Source: Anaerolineae bacterium (GTDB taxonomy: Bacteria; Chloroflexota; Anaerolineae; UBA4142; SHND01). From it: 64,000 nucleotides of DNA. Shown piece after piece: positions 53,183 to 60,569 of this stretch. The stretch covers positions 54,622 through 118,621 of the forward strand of contig JADZCJ010000118.1 of the NCBI GenBank assembly GCA_020851635.1. The letters run 5' to 3'. Position 1 is the stretch's first letter; each line of letters starts with the position of its first letter. A program made the translations under genes and the position numbers. Under the pieces are notes generated by a model. That model worked only from the letters and a program-made list of their open reading frames with translations. It did no database searches and had not been told where the DNA came from.

Positions 53183-55180
53183 CTAGACAAGCCGACGGCG
53201 AATACGGGCGCTGGCAAAATCCATAGGAATCACGACGAGGACGATGAGCGCGACAGCGGTGCCGGCAGAACGGTATTTGCTGAACGCAAAATAATCGTTG
53301 AGAAGCAGATTGCCGATGCCGCCGCCGCCCGCGAACCCCACAATCGTCGCCAGCCGCACGTTAATGTCCCACTGGTAAATCGCGTACGAGATGAACGGCG
53401 GGATGATCTGAGGAAGCACGCCGAATACGATGGCTTGCAAACGCGTTGCGCCCGTCGCGATAATTGCTTCGTGCGGACCGGGGTCAATGTTCTCGATTGC
53501 TTCCGAAAACAATTTTCCGATCAATCCGAACGTCGTGACTGCCAATGCCAACATTCCCGCAAAACTGCCAAAGCTCACCCAATAGAAAAAGATAGCTACA
53601 TACAACAGGGCTTCGATGGAACGCAAAAAGTTAAAAAGGCCGCGTGTGGCGTAATAGAGCCAGGCGGAAAGACGACTGCGCCCCGTGAGATTGTGCGCGG
53701 CGAGAAAACTGAATGGAACTGCCACCAGCGAGCCCAACGTCGTCGCGAGCAGGGCTTGGAAAATCGTCACCAACATTTGATTGACGACGTCGCTGACGAC
53801 GGGCGGGTCGAGATTCAGATTGATAAAGCCAAAGGCGACCTGACCGAGCGTGGGCGCGGGACTCAACATTGCCTTGAGACTGATTTCGGACAATGACCAG
53901 AAATAAGCAAAGACCGCAATGCCCACGAGGAGATAAAACCAGAAACGGAGCGAGAGATAAAAAGGACGGCGGGGTCCCGTCTGCACCTGGGTCTCGCCAG
54001 TGGAGATGCGCTCGCGCCATTTTGCGCTGACAAAATCTACGACCATGATTACTACCGCAATCGCCCACAATGCGGCGGCGTATTGATTGTATGCGCTCTT
54101 GCGCAAAGTCTCGACGACGAAATAGCCGATGCCTCCGCCTGCGACAAAGCCGACGATGGTCGCCGAACGCATATTTATATCCCACCGCAAAAGGGTATAG
54201 CCGACGAACGGCGGGACAATTTGGGGAAATACGGCGTAACGAATCGTTTGCAAAAACGTCGCGCCGGTCGCGGTAATCGCTTCGACGGGTCCCGGGTCAA
54301 TGTGTTCAATTTCTTCCGAGTACAATTTGCCCAATGCGGCGACCGAGTGGATGGTCAACGCGATTACGCCGGCGAACGGACCCAAGCCAACCCACAAGAT
54401 GACAATCAAACCCCAAATCAACGTGTCAACCGAACGCACGACATTAAAAAAGATGCGCGTGACATAATAGATGGTATTGCCAAATGGAACGCGCACCATG
54501 ACATTGTGCGCGGCAAAAAAGCTCAGCGGCAAGGCAATGATGGTAGAGAAAACAGTTGCCAGAAATCCTAACGCGATGGTTTCGACAATTTTGCCCGCCT
54601 GATAGGTAGGGAGCATCGTCGTCGGAGAGACAAGCCCCAAGCGGACAAACAATTCGGGCGGCGGTTGTTGTTCGATCGTGCCAAAGATGTATCCAAAATT
54701 CTCGCTGGGGACCCAATTCCCGGAGGCGTCTTGGGTGAAAAGGTCGGGATGAATGAGGTCGTTGCCGATTTTGAGCGCATTGCCAAAACGGGTGACCAGC
54801 CGCACCAATTGAACGTCGGTGACCTGCCACGCAATGATATAGACGACGAGCGCGACAATGACCATGGCAAAGAGATTTGTCACGCGTTTGTTTTGCGCCA
54901 GCCGGTGCGCGTCGTTGACGTTCCAAACCCAAAACACCACGAGGAAAATCCACAGCCAGTTCGTCTCGAACGCGCTGATCACCAACAGTCCGACCTGATA
55001 ATTGTCGAACGCCCAACTTGTGAGCAGGAATTGGATGAGAAAGACGGCGAAAATTGCGAGCCCGCGGTTGCGCTGCTTGAGGTAAAACTGACCCGCGCCG
55101 GGGATAATCAGTGACAAGAGGACGGGAAGCAGCGAATTGCGACTCACCTCGGAGGTAGAGAGGGCGGCTCGGTCAGACAT
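53183..55180 (-). CDS. phnE: Fused double permease of a phosphonate-type ABC transporter (PhnE-PhnE)
   Basis: A 665-residue membrane protein. Residues 1-110 are an extra module (LIIPGAGQFYLKQRNRG, then helices) like a TM2 domain. Two PhnE permease domains follow: about 190-400 and 430-660. Each carries its own EAA-type loop: EEIEHIDPGPVEAITATGATFLQTIRYAVFPQIVPPF in the first and EAIENIDPGPHEAIIATGATRLQAIVFGVLPQIIPPF in the second as landmarks. Usually these are two genes. It works with PhnC and PhnD upstream to import phosphonate, phosphite or a similar anion. No C-P lyase or phosphite dehydrogenase gene is visible. Confidence 0.9.
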   Translation of the reverse strand: MSDRAALSTSEVSRNSLLPVLLSLIIPGAGQFYLKQRNRGLAIFAVFLIQFLLTSWAFDNYQVGLLVISAFETNWLWIFLVVFWVWNVNDAHRLAQNKRVTNLFAMVIVALVVYIIAWQVTDVQLVRLVTRFGNALKIGNDLIHPDLFTQDASGNWVPSENFGYIFGTIEQQPPPELFVRLGLVSPTTMLPTYQAGKIVETIALGFLATVFSTIIALPLSFFAAHNVMVRVPFGNTIYYVTRIFFNVVRSVDTLIWGLIVILWVGLGPFAGVIALTIHSVAALGKLYSEEIEHIDPGPVEAITATGATFLQTIRYAVFPQIVPPFVGYTLLRWDINMRSATIVGFVAGGGIGYFVVETLRKSAYNQYAAALWAIAVVIMVVDFVSAKWRERISTGETQVQTGPRRPFYLSLRFWFYLLVGIAVFAYFWSLSEISLKAMLSPAPTLGQVAFGFINLNLDPPVVSDVVNQMLVTIFQALLATTLGSLVAVPFSFLAAHNLTGRSRLSAWLYYATRGLFNFLRSIEALLYVAIFFYWVSFGSFAGMLALAVTTFGLIGKLFSEAIENIDPGPHEAIIATGATRLQAIVFGVLPQIIPPFISYAIYQWDINVRLATIVGFAGGGGIGNLLLNDYFAFSKYRSAGTAVALIVLVVIPMDFASARIRRRLV

Positions 55181-55240
55181 GGCGGAGGTTTGGATAAATG
55201 GGTTTGGATTTTAGACCCGACGGAATCGGATAAAGAGCAT

Positions 55241-55999
55241 TCAGACAATGCTCACTCGTTCGGCATCCTGTCCATAGATGGCTTTGAACTGTGCGTCGTC
55301 AATTTTCTCGGGCAATCCTTGAAAGACCAGCTGTCCGTCTTTGAGCGCGATGGCGTGTGTGGCGTAGCGATGGACCAGATCGAGAAAATGCAGACTACAC
55401 AAGACGGTGATGCCGCGTTCTTTGTTGAGTTGTTCGAGATATTTCAAAATGGAATGTGCCAGAACGGGGTCGAGGGACGCGACAGGTTCGTCGGCGAGAA
55501 TCAGTTTGGGGTCTTGCATCAAGGCGCGCGCGATACCGACACGCTGTTGTTGACCGCCCGAAAGTGAATCTGCGCGCACGTGTGCTTTGTCCGCCAACCC
55601 CAATTGTTCCAGATTGTTCATGGCGCGCTGGTGTTCTTCGGCGGGGAAATAATTCAGCAAACTCGTGTACGGATTGACATAGCCCAGTCGTCCGGATAGC
55701 ACATTCGTCAACACGGAAGAACGTTTGACGAGGTTGAATTGTTGAAAAATCATGCCGATTTGACGCCGAATTTTGCGGAGATCGCTGACGGGGGCAGCGG
55801 TGATTTCGATATCATTCCAAAAGATCTTGCCGGCGGTGGGTTCGATGAGCCGATTGATGCAGCGCAGCAAGGTGGACTTGCCGGAACCACTCAAGCCAAT
55901 CACCGCCAAGAATTCGCCGTCCGCGACCTGGAACGAAACATCCTTGAGCGCGACCGTGCCATTGGGATACACTTTGGTGAGATTCTCGACACGCAGCAT
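55241..55999 (-). CDS. phnC: Phosphonate-type ABC transporter ATPase PhnC
   Basis: A 252-residue ATPase: Walker A GLSGSGKST, Q-loop, signature LSGGQQQRV, Walker B LILADEP and H-loop SLHF, with IGMIFQQFNLVKRSSVLTNVLSGRLG as typical PhnC landmark. Start set at MLRVENLTKVYPNGT, six codons inside the frame. It lies between phnD and the fused phnE gene. Confidence 0.93.
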   Translation of the reverse strand: MLRVENLTKVYPNGTVALKDVSFQVADGEFLAVIGLSGSGKSTLLRCINRLIEPTAGKIFWNDIEITAAPVSDLRKIRRQIGMIFQQFNLVKRSSVLTNVLSGRLGYVNPYTSLLNYFPAEEHQRAMNNLEQLGLADKAHVRADSLSGGQQQRVGIARALMQDPKLILADEPVASLDPVLAHSILKYLEQLNKERGITVLCSLHFLDLVHRYATHAIALKDGQLVFQGLPEKIDDAQFKAIYGQDAERVSIV

Positions 56000-56076
56000 G
56001 GTTTGCCTTGATTTCAAGAGACGAGCCGCTGCCGCCTACGCGCCAGCGGCTCGTTTGGATGCTTGTCAGACAGAAC

Positions 56077-57267
56077 TTATTGTTTGATGAGCTTGTTCAC
56101 GTCAACGCCCGCTTTTGCAAGCAGCGCTTCAAACGGGGCATAATACTTGGAATAGTCGGCGACTTCAAAGGCATCGTAGCTGTAGATGCTCCGGACAATC
56201 GCTTTGCCTGCCGGGTCTTTCATCATCTCGAGCAATGCCTCGGTAATGAGCGCTTGCAGGTTGGGGTCAAAGTCTTTGGCATATTGCAGACCGTCATTCG
56301 GAATGCGATCGCCAAGCTCAAACACCTGGACTTTTTGCAAGAGGTCCGGGAACTTGGCTTGCAGATTCGATACGTTGTCGGTCAGAATGTCCATGAACGC
56401 AACGCCCGCGTCGCAGTCACCCTGATACACGCCGATAGCGGCTTTGTCGTGCCCGCCTGCGTATACGGCTTGGATATCTTTGTCGGGGTCAATGCCGAGC
56501 GCGGCGATAGAGGCGCGCGGAATGATACCGCCCGAGGTCGAGCCGGCGGTTGTAAAGCAAAACGTGTGACCCTTGACATCCGCCAGAGTTTTGATGCCGG
56601 TATCCGGACGCGTAAAGTATTCCGGCTTGTAGAAAGCAGTCAGCTCTCCCGCCAGCGCTTTGTCGGGGTCAAAATCAAAGGATTTGTACGAACCGTCCGC
56701 CTGTTTGATGCCATACACGCGTTGGGCGATAAGAGCGGAATCAATCCCATATTTGGCATGCGCCACGAGAATCGAGAACGTGTTCAAGAAACCCATTTGC
56801 GCCTTGCCGCCGCCCAATGCGTCAATGGACGCAGCTTCGCTCGTGCCGACCTGCACCTTGAAGGTCAAGCCGGTCATCTTGCCGAGACATTCAGCCATCG
56901 CCTCGCCGCCGAGCGTAATCTTGGTGACATCCGTCGAAGGCACAAAGGTGATGATGATTGGATTGTCTGAGGCGCCGAGCGAACCGGCTGCCGGTGTTAT
57001 GGCATTCGGCATTTTGTTGCAAGCGGCTTCCGGAAGTGGGGTCGGCGCGGAAGTGGCTGTGGCTGGGGCGACAACCGTTTGCGCGCCGGACACAACGGGA
57101 GCCACTGTCGTTGCGGCATCGGAAACTCGAGTGGCGGCGCTGGCGGCGACGGTCGCCGCCTGGCTTGCGCCAGCCGCAATTGTCGGGGCGACTTGCTGCG
57201 CCGGGGCGCAAGCAATGATTGTCAATGCAATGACAACCAATAAAGCGAGCAATATGAATCTTTTCAC
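56077..57267 (-). CDS. phnD: Phosphonate-type binding lipoprotein PhnD
   Basis: A 396-residue binding protein. The start is GTG at 57267 with GGAGGA four to five bases upstream; a longer frame to 57303 lacks this. Signal peptide FILLALLVVIALTIIAC gives a lipobox cysteine; a long Ala/Thr/Pro linker follows. The PhnD domain starts near residue 95 (DNPIIITFVPSTDVTKI) and has KGHTFCFTTAGSTSGGIIPRA, where the Ser/Thr loop binds the anion. First gene of the phnDCE series. Confidence 0.92.
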   Translation of the reverse strand: MKRFILLALLVVIALTIIACAPAQQVAPTIAAGASQAATVAASAATRVSDAATTVAPVVSGAQTVVAPATATSAPTPLPEAACNKMPNAITPAAGSLGASDNPIIITFVPSTDVTKITLGGEAMAECLGKMTGLTFKVQVGTSEAASIDALGGGKAQMGFLNTFSILVAHAKYGIDSALIAQRVYGIKQADGSYKSFDFDPDKALAGELTAFYKPEYFTRPDTGIKTLADVKGHTFCFTTAGSTSGGIIPRASIAALGIDPDKDIQAVYAGGHDKAAIGVYQGDCDAGVAFMDILTDNVSNLQAKFPDLLQKVQVFELGDRIPNDGLQYAKDFDPNLQALITEALLEMMKDPAGKAIVRSIYSYDAFEVADYSKYYAPFEALLAKAGVDVNKLIKQ

Positions 57268-57655
57268 ATCTCCTCCAAGATATTTTGGAATGGTCCGCCG
57301 CAACTCGCAAAGTTGTCACAACCCGCGCAAGACGTTGTGCCGGCGCAGAGCTCGTCGATAGAACACACGAGCATCTGCACAGAGGCGGGGAAAATGTGCT
57401 GGGGCGCAAACAATTTTGCGATGGAATGAAAGATTGCGTCGTCCTCATTCCAGATGGGGTATCAATTCGCAGGGTGACCATATGGCACGCTGCGTGACGT
57501 CTCCGATGATGATACAACGGATTGCGTTTGAGAACAAGTAAAAAGCTCGGCGAAATCTTGTCATGACGGTTGGCGGGCAGGCGGGCGCGCAAATCGCGGA
57601 ACAATCTCGGCAAGGGCTTTTGACAAATGGCAACCGCCACCCCTATAATTCTCGC
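57268..57655. other. Divergent intergenic region between phnD and the metB-like gene
   Basis: Holds the metB-like promoter at its right end and the phnD ribosome-binding site at its left. I see no Pho-box-like repeat, no riboswitch and no gene in the middle 300 bases. Confidence 0.4.
57620..57649 (+). promoter_or_regulatory. Sigma-70-type promoter giving a leaderless message
   Basis: TTGACA at 57620-57625, 18-base spacer, TATAAT at 57644-57649. The ATG at 57656 is six bases after the -10 box, so transcription should start at or next to the A of the start codon. Confidence 0.75.
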
Positions 57656-58834
57656 ATGAGTTTCTCGGCGACGTTCGACCCACTCGAATTTGAAACCCGC
57701 GCGATTCACGCGGGACAGGACCCCGATCCTGCGACAGGGGCAGTGATTACGCCCATTTATCAGACTTCGACCTATGCGCAGAGGAGCGTGGGGGAACATC
57801 AGGGATTTGATTATTCCCGGACCGATAATCCGACTCGAACGGCTCTCCAGGCGTGTTTGGCATCACTAGAGCGCGGACGGTATGGGTTGACATTTGCGTC
57901 GGGCATGGGGGCAATCACGACACTGTTGTTGTATTTCAAGCAGGGCGACCATATCGTCGTCGCCGATGATGTATATGGCGGCACGTATAGGTTGTTCCAA
58001 CGAGTTTTTACCCAGTTTGGATTGGAATTCACTTTTGTGGACATGACCGATCTGCAGGCGACGCGGGCGGCGCTGCGCCCTACGACGCGGATGCTGTGGG
58101 TCGAGACACCCACGAACCCGCTGCTCAAGGTCGTGGACGTTGCCGGAATAAGCGCGTTGGCACACGCCCAAAATATTTTGGTGGGAGTGGACAATACGTT
58201 TGCCACGCCGTATTTGCAGAGACCGTTGGAGCTGGGCGCGGACCTGGTGATGCATTCGACGACCAAGTATCTGGGCGGGCACAGCGATGTGATCGGGGGC
58301 GCGATTGTGACGAGCGACGCGCCGTTGTATGAGCGGCTCAAATTTCTGCAAAATGCGACAGGCGCAGTCCCAAGCCCATTCGATTGCTGGCTGGTGCTGC
58401 GCGGATTAAAGACGCTTGCGCTGCGAATGGAGCGACATTCTGAGAACGCCCTGCGGATCGCGCGATGGTTGGAACAGCAGGCGCTCGTCGCAAAGGTAAT
58501 TTATCCCGGTCTGGCGTCTCACCCGCAACATGATGTCGCCCGGCGGCAGATGGTCACACCGAACGGTGTGTCCGCGTTTGGGGGCATGATTTCGTTTATT
58601 GCGCGCGGGGGCAAAACGGCGGCAGAAAAGTTTGCCGCGTCAACAAAATTGTTTGTGTTGGCGGAATCTCTCGGCGGGGTGGAATCGCTCATCGAAGTGC
58701 CGGCAGGGATGACCCATATGTCGGTCGCCAATTCGCCGTTGGAAGTGGATGCAGGGTTGGTGCGCTTGTCGGTGGGGATCGAGCATGTGAATGATTTGGT
58801 GGCAGACCTGGACCGGGCGCTGGAGGATTTATGA
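57656..58834 (+). CDS. PLP-dependent cystathionine gamma-synthase/beta-lyase family enzyme
   Basis: A 392-residue Cys/Met-metabolism PLP enzyme. It opens with ETRAIHAGQDPDPATGAVITPIYQTSTYAQ; YSRTDNPTRTALQACLASLERG and FASGMGAI bind PLP; VMHSTTKYLGGHSDVIGG holds the catalytic lysine near residue 205. These features do not separate MetB, MetC and methionine gamma-lyase. The ATG at 57656 is chosen from the promoter spacing; an upstream 31-codon extension would contain the promoter. Confidence 0.9.
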   Translation: MSFSATFDPLEFETRAIHAGQDPDPATGAVITPIYQTSTYAQRSVGEHQGFDYSRTDNPTRTALQACLASLERGRYGLTFASGMGAITTLLLYFKQGDHIVVADDVYGGTYRLFQRVFTQFGLEFTFVDMTDLQATRAALRPTTRMLWVETPTNPLLKVVDVAGISALAHAQNILVGVDNTFATPYLQRPLELGADLVMHSTTKYLGGHSDVIGGAIVTSDAPLYERLKFLQNATGAVPSPFDCWLVLRGLKTLALRMERHSENALRIARWLEQQALVAKVIYPGLASHPQHDVARRQMVTPNGVSAFGGMISFIARGGKTAAEKFAASTKLFVLAESLGGVESLIEVPAGMTHMSVANSPLEVDAGLVRLSVGIEHVNDLVADLDRALEDL

Positions 58835-58871
58835 TCTATGATTCGAAACAGCTGGCTCGCCTCGGCGCGGC

Positions 58872-59801
58872 ATGTTTGAAAATCATAGAGGCATAACAAG
58901 CTCTCTTTTGGAACAGCAAATCGAGCAGTTTATCGAATATCTGGCGACGCACAAGCACCGCGCGGGCAATACGCTGATGGCGTATCGCAACGATTTACTG
59001 CAATTCTACCAATTTGTGCTCAATGCGCGACCCTATGTGAGTTCGTGGGCGCGTGTTGATTCGCTGTTGATGCAAGCGTATTTGCTCGACCTGAGAGCGC
59101 GCAAATACTCGTCTTCGAGTGTAGCTCGCAAGATTGCGGCGCTCAAGTCGTTCTATTTCTATCTGACCGAGATGCGGGTGATGGCGTCGAACCCGACATT
59201 GGACCTGGATGCGCCGCGCGTCAACAAGACGCCGCCGCAAGCTTTGAAACCGGAACAGGTCACCGCGCTATTGCACGCGCCCGCCGAGCCGAACGCCAAG
59301 GGGCTGCGTGATCGCGCGATGCTGGAAGTGATGTATGCGACAGGGATTCGTGTGACGGAATTGGTGACTTTGGATGTGCGCGACGTGGATTTTGAAAAGG
59401 CGGCGCTCCGGATGGGCAGCGGCACGCGCGAGCGCATTGTGCCGTTGACACCGAGCGCGCTCACCGCGCTGCGCGAATATGTGACGCGGGCGCGTGTCAG
59501 CTATGGGGCGTCTGCAGAGAGCGGTCCTCTGTTTGTCAACCCACGCGGCGAGCAGTTGACCCGCCAAGGGGTGTGGTTGATCCTCAAGCAATACGTTGCG
59601 CAAGCCGGGATTGAAACGGATGTGACGCCGCACTCGCTGCGCCACTCGTTTGCCGCCCATCGTCTCGCCGAAGGTTCGAGTTTGCAGGAAATCCAGCGCC
59701 TCCTGGGGCACGCACATTTGACCACGACGCAAGTTTATCGCCAGCGTCCCGCGCTGACGGATGGCTTGTCCCATGACATTGTAGAGGACTCAAAGCCATG
59801 A
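58872..59801 (+). CDS. Xer-like tyrosine recombinase, catalytic lysine replaced
   Basis: A 309-residue recombinase. SAM-like N-terminal domain (residues 15-100); the catalytic domain has arginine in ATGIRVTELV, HSLRHSFAAHRL (H-x-x-R), LLGHAHLTTTQVYRQ (histidine and nucleophile tyrosine). The beta-hairpin motif reads MGSGTRERIVPL where XerC/D relatives have GKGxKERxVPL, so the usual lysine is serine. It may be a chromosome-dimer resolvase or a divergent relative. It follows the metB-like gene by 37 bases and overlaps the next by four. Confidence 0.85.
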   Translation: MFENHRGITSSLLEQQIEQFIEYLATHKHRAGNTLMAYRNDLLQFYQFVLNARPYVSSWARVDSLLMQAYLLDLRARKYSSSSVARKIAALKSFYFYLTEMRVMASNPTLDLDAPRVNKTPPQALKPEQVTALLHAPAEPNAKGLRDRAMLEVMYATGIRVTELVTLDVRDVDFEKAALRMGSGTRERIVPLTPSALTALREYVTRARVSYGASAESGPLFVNPRGEQLTRQGVWLILKQYVAQAGIETDVTPHSLRHSFAAHRLAEGSSLQEIQRLLGHAHLTTTQVYRQRPALTDGLSHDIVEDSKP

Positions 59802-60430
59802 ACTATATCGAACAATTATTGGGACAAAATGAAGAGATTGTGCTTGTCGCGCGCCAGAGTTGGGTGGTGCTGCTGCGGGAGATCATCATTAACGTGCTGC
59901 TTGTGCTGGCGGTAATTGGGGTTATTTTGGTTGGCTTTAAGGCGTTGCCCTCACCCTGGGGCTGGCTGCTGGCGCTGCTTTTTTTGCTGCCGGCATTTCG
60001 CTTTGCATTCCAGTTTGTTAATTGGGTCAACCGCGCGTTCATCGTGACGAATCGGAGGGTATTTCAGGTCGAGGGGCTGGTCAACAAGAATGTTGTTGAC
60101 TCGTCGTTGGAAAAGGTGAACGATGTGCGTCTGTCGCAGTCGGTGTTGGGTCGGATGTTGAACTATGGCGATGTCGAGATTTTGACGGCGAGCGATATTG
60201 CTTCGAACCTGTTTCCGCGTATCAGCGACCCGATCAGGTTCAAGACAGCCATGTTGAATGAAAAAGAAAAACTGGGCTTTGACGATGTGCCGTCCTCCGG
60301 CGCGCCTCCCGTCCCGCAACCGCTCGATGTGCCCGCGCTGATCGCCTCGTTGAATGCGCTGCGCAAGGAAGGGATGATTACAGAACAAGAATTTCAGGCG
60401 AAAAAAGCCGAGCTGCTGGCGCGGATGTGA
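59798..60430 (+). CDS. Membrane protein with bacterial PH domain and C-terminal SHOCT motif
   Basis: A 210-residue protein. Two hydrophobic helices (about 27-48 and 52-75) are followed by a bPH domain (NRAFIVTNRRVFQVEGLVNKN, SLEKVNDVRLSQSVLGRML, YGDVEIL). Residues 176-210 are SHOCT (LNALRKEGMITEQEFQAKKAELL), a short helical oligomerisation or protein-binding motif. Function unknown. It overlaps the recombinase stop by four bases. Confidence 0.8.
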   Translation: MNYIEQLLGQNEEIVLVARQSWVVLLREIIINVLLVLAVIGVILVGFKALPSPWGWLLALLFLLPAFRFAFQFVNWVNRAFIVTNRRVFQVEGLVNKNVVDSSLEKVNDVRLSQSVLGRMLNYGDVEILTASDIASNLFPRISDPIRFKTAMLNEKEKLGFDDVPSSGAPPVPQPLDVPALIASLNALRKEGMITEQEFQAKKAELLARM

Positions 60431-60450
60431 TTTGAAATTTGAACGTCTTT

Positions 60451-60479
60451 TTGACATGACATTATATCGGACGTAAAAT
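60451..60479 (+). promoter_or_regulatory. Promoter of the KimA-like gene
   Basis: TTGACA at 60451-60456, 17-base spacer, TAAAAT at 60474-60479, inside the gap after the PH-SHOCT gene and upstream of a terminator hairpin. Confidence 0.7.
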
Positions 60480-60485
60480 TTTGCC

Positions 60486-60557
60486 CTGGTCAATGACTAC
60501 CGTGATACAAAGGCGAAAGAATGCCCCGGTGAGATCGGCTCGCCGAGGGCATTTTTT
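60486..60557 (+). promoter_or_regulatory. Candidate attenuator leader ending in an intrinsic terminator
   Basis: The expected transcript start is near 60486. The stem-loop at 60520-60553 pairs AATGCCC, CGG and GAG with CTC, CCG and GGGCATT and is followed by six T (60552-60557). Only then come GAGG (60560-60563) and the ATG at 60570. The order promoter, terminator, ribosome-binding site, gene is that of an attenuated leader. GGCGAAAGAATGCC (60512-60525) could pair partly as an alternative fold. It does not match a riboswitch class I know. Confidence 0.55.
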
Positions 60558-60569
60558 ATGAGGCATCTT

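Noticed and set aside
60480..60557. ydaO-type c-di-AMP riboswitch before the KimA-like gene
   Set aside because: The leader of about 72 bases is too short and lacks the long paired arms of that class; kept only as an unnamed attenuator candidate.
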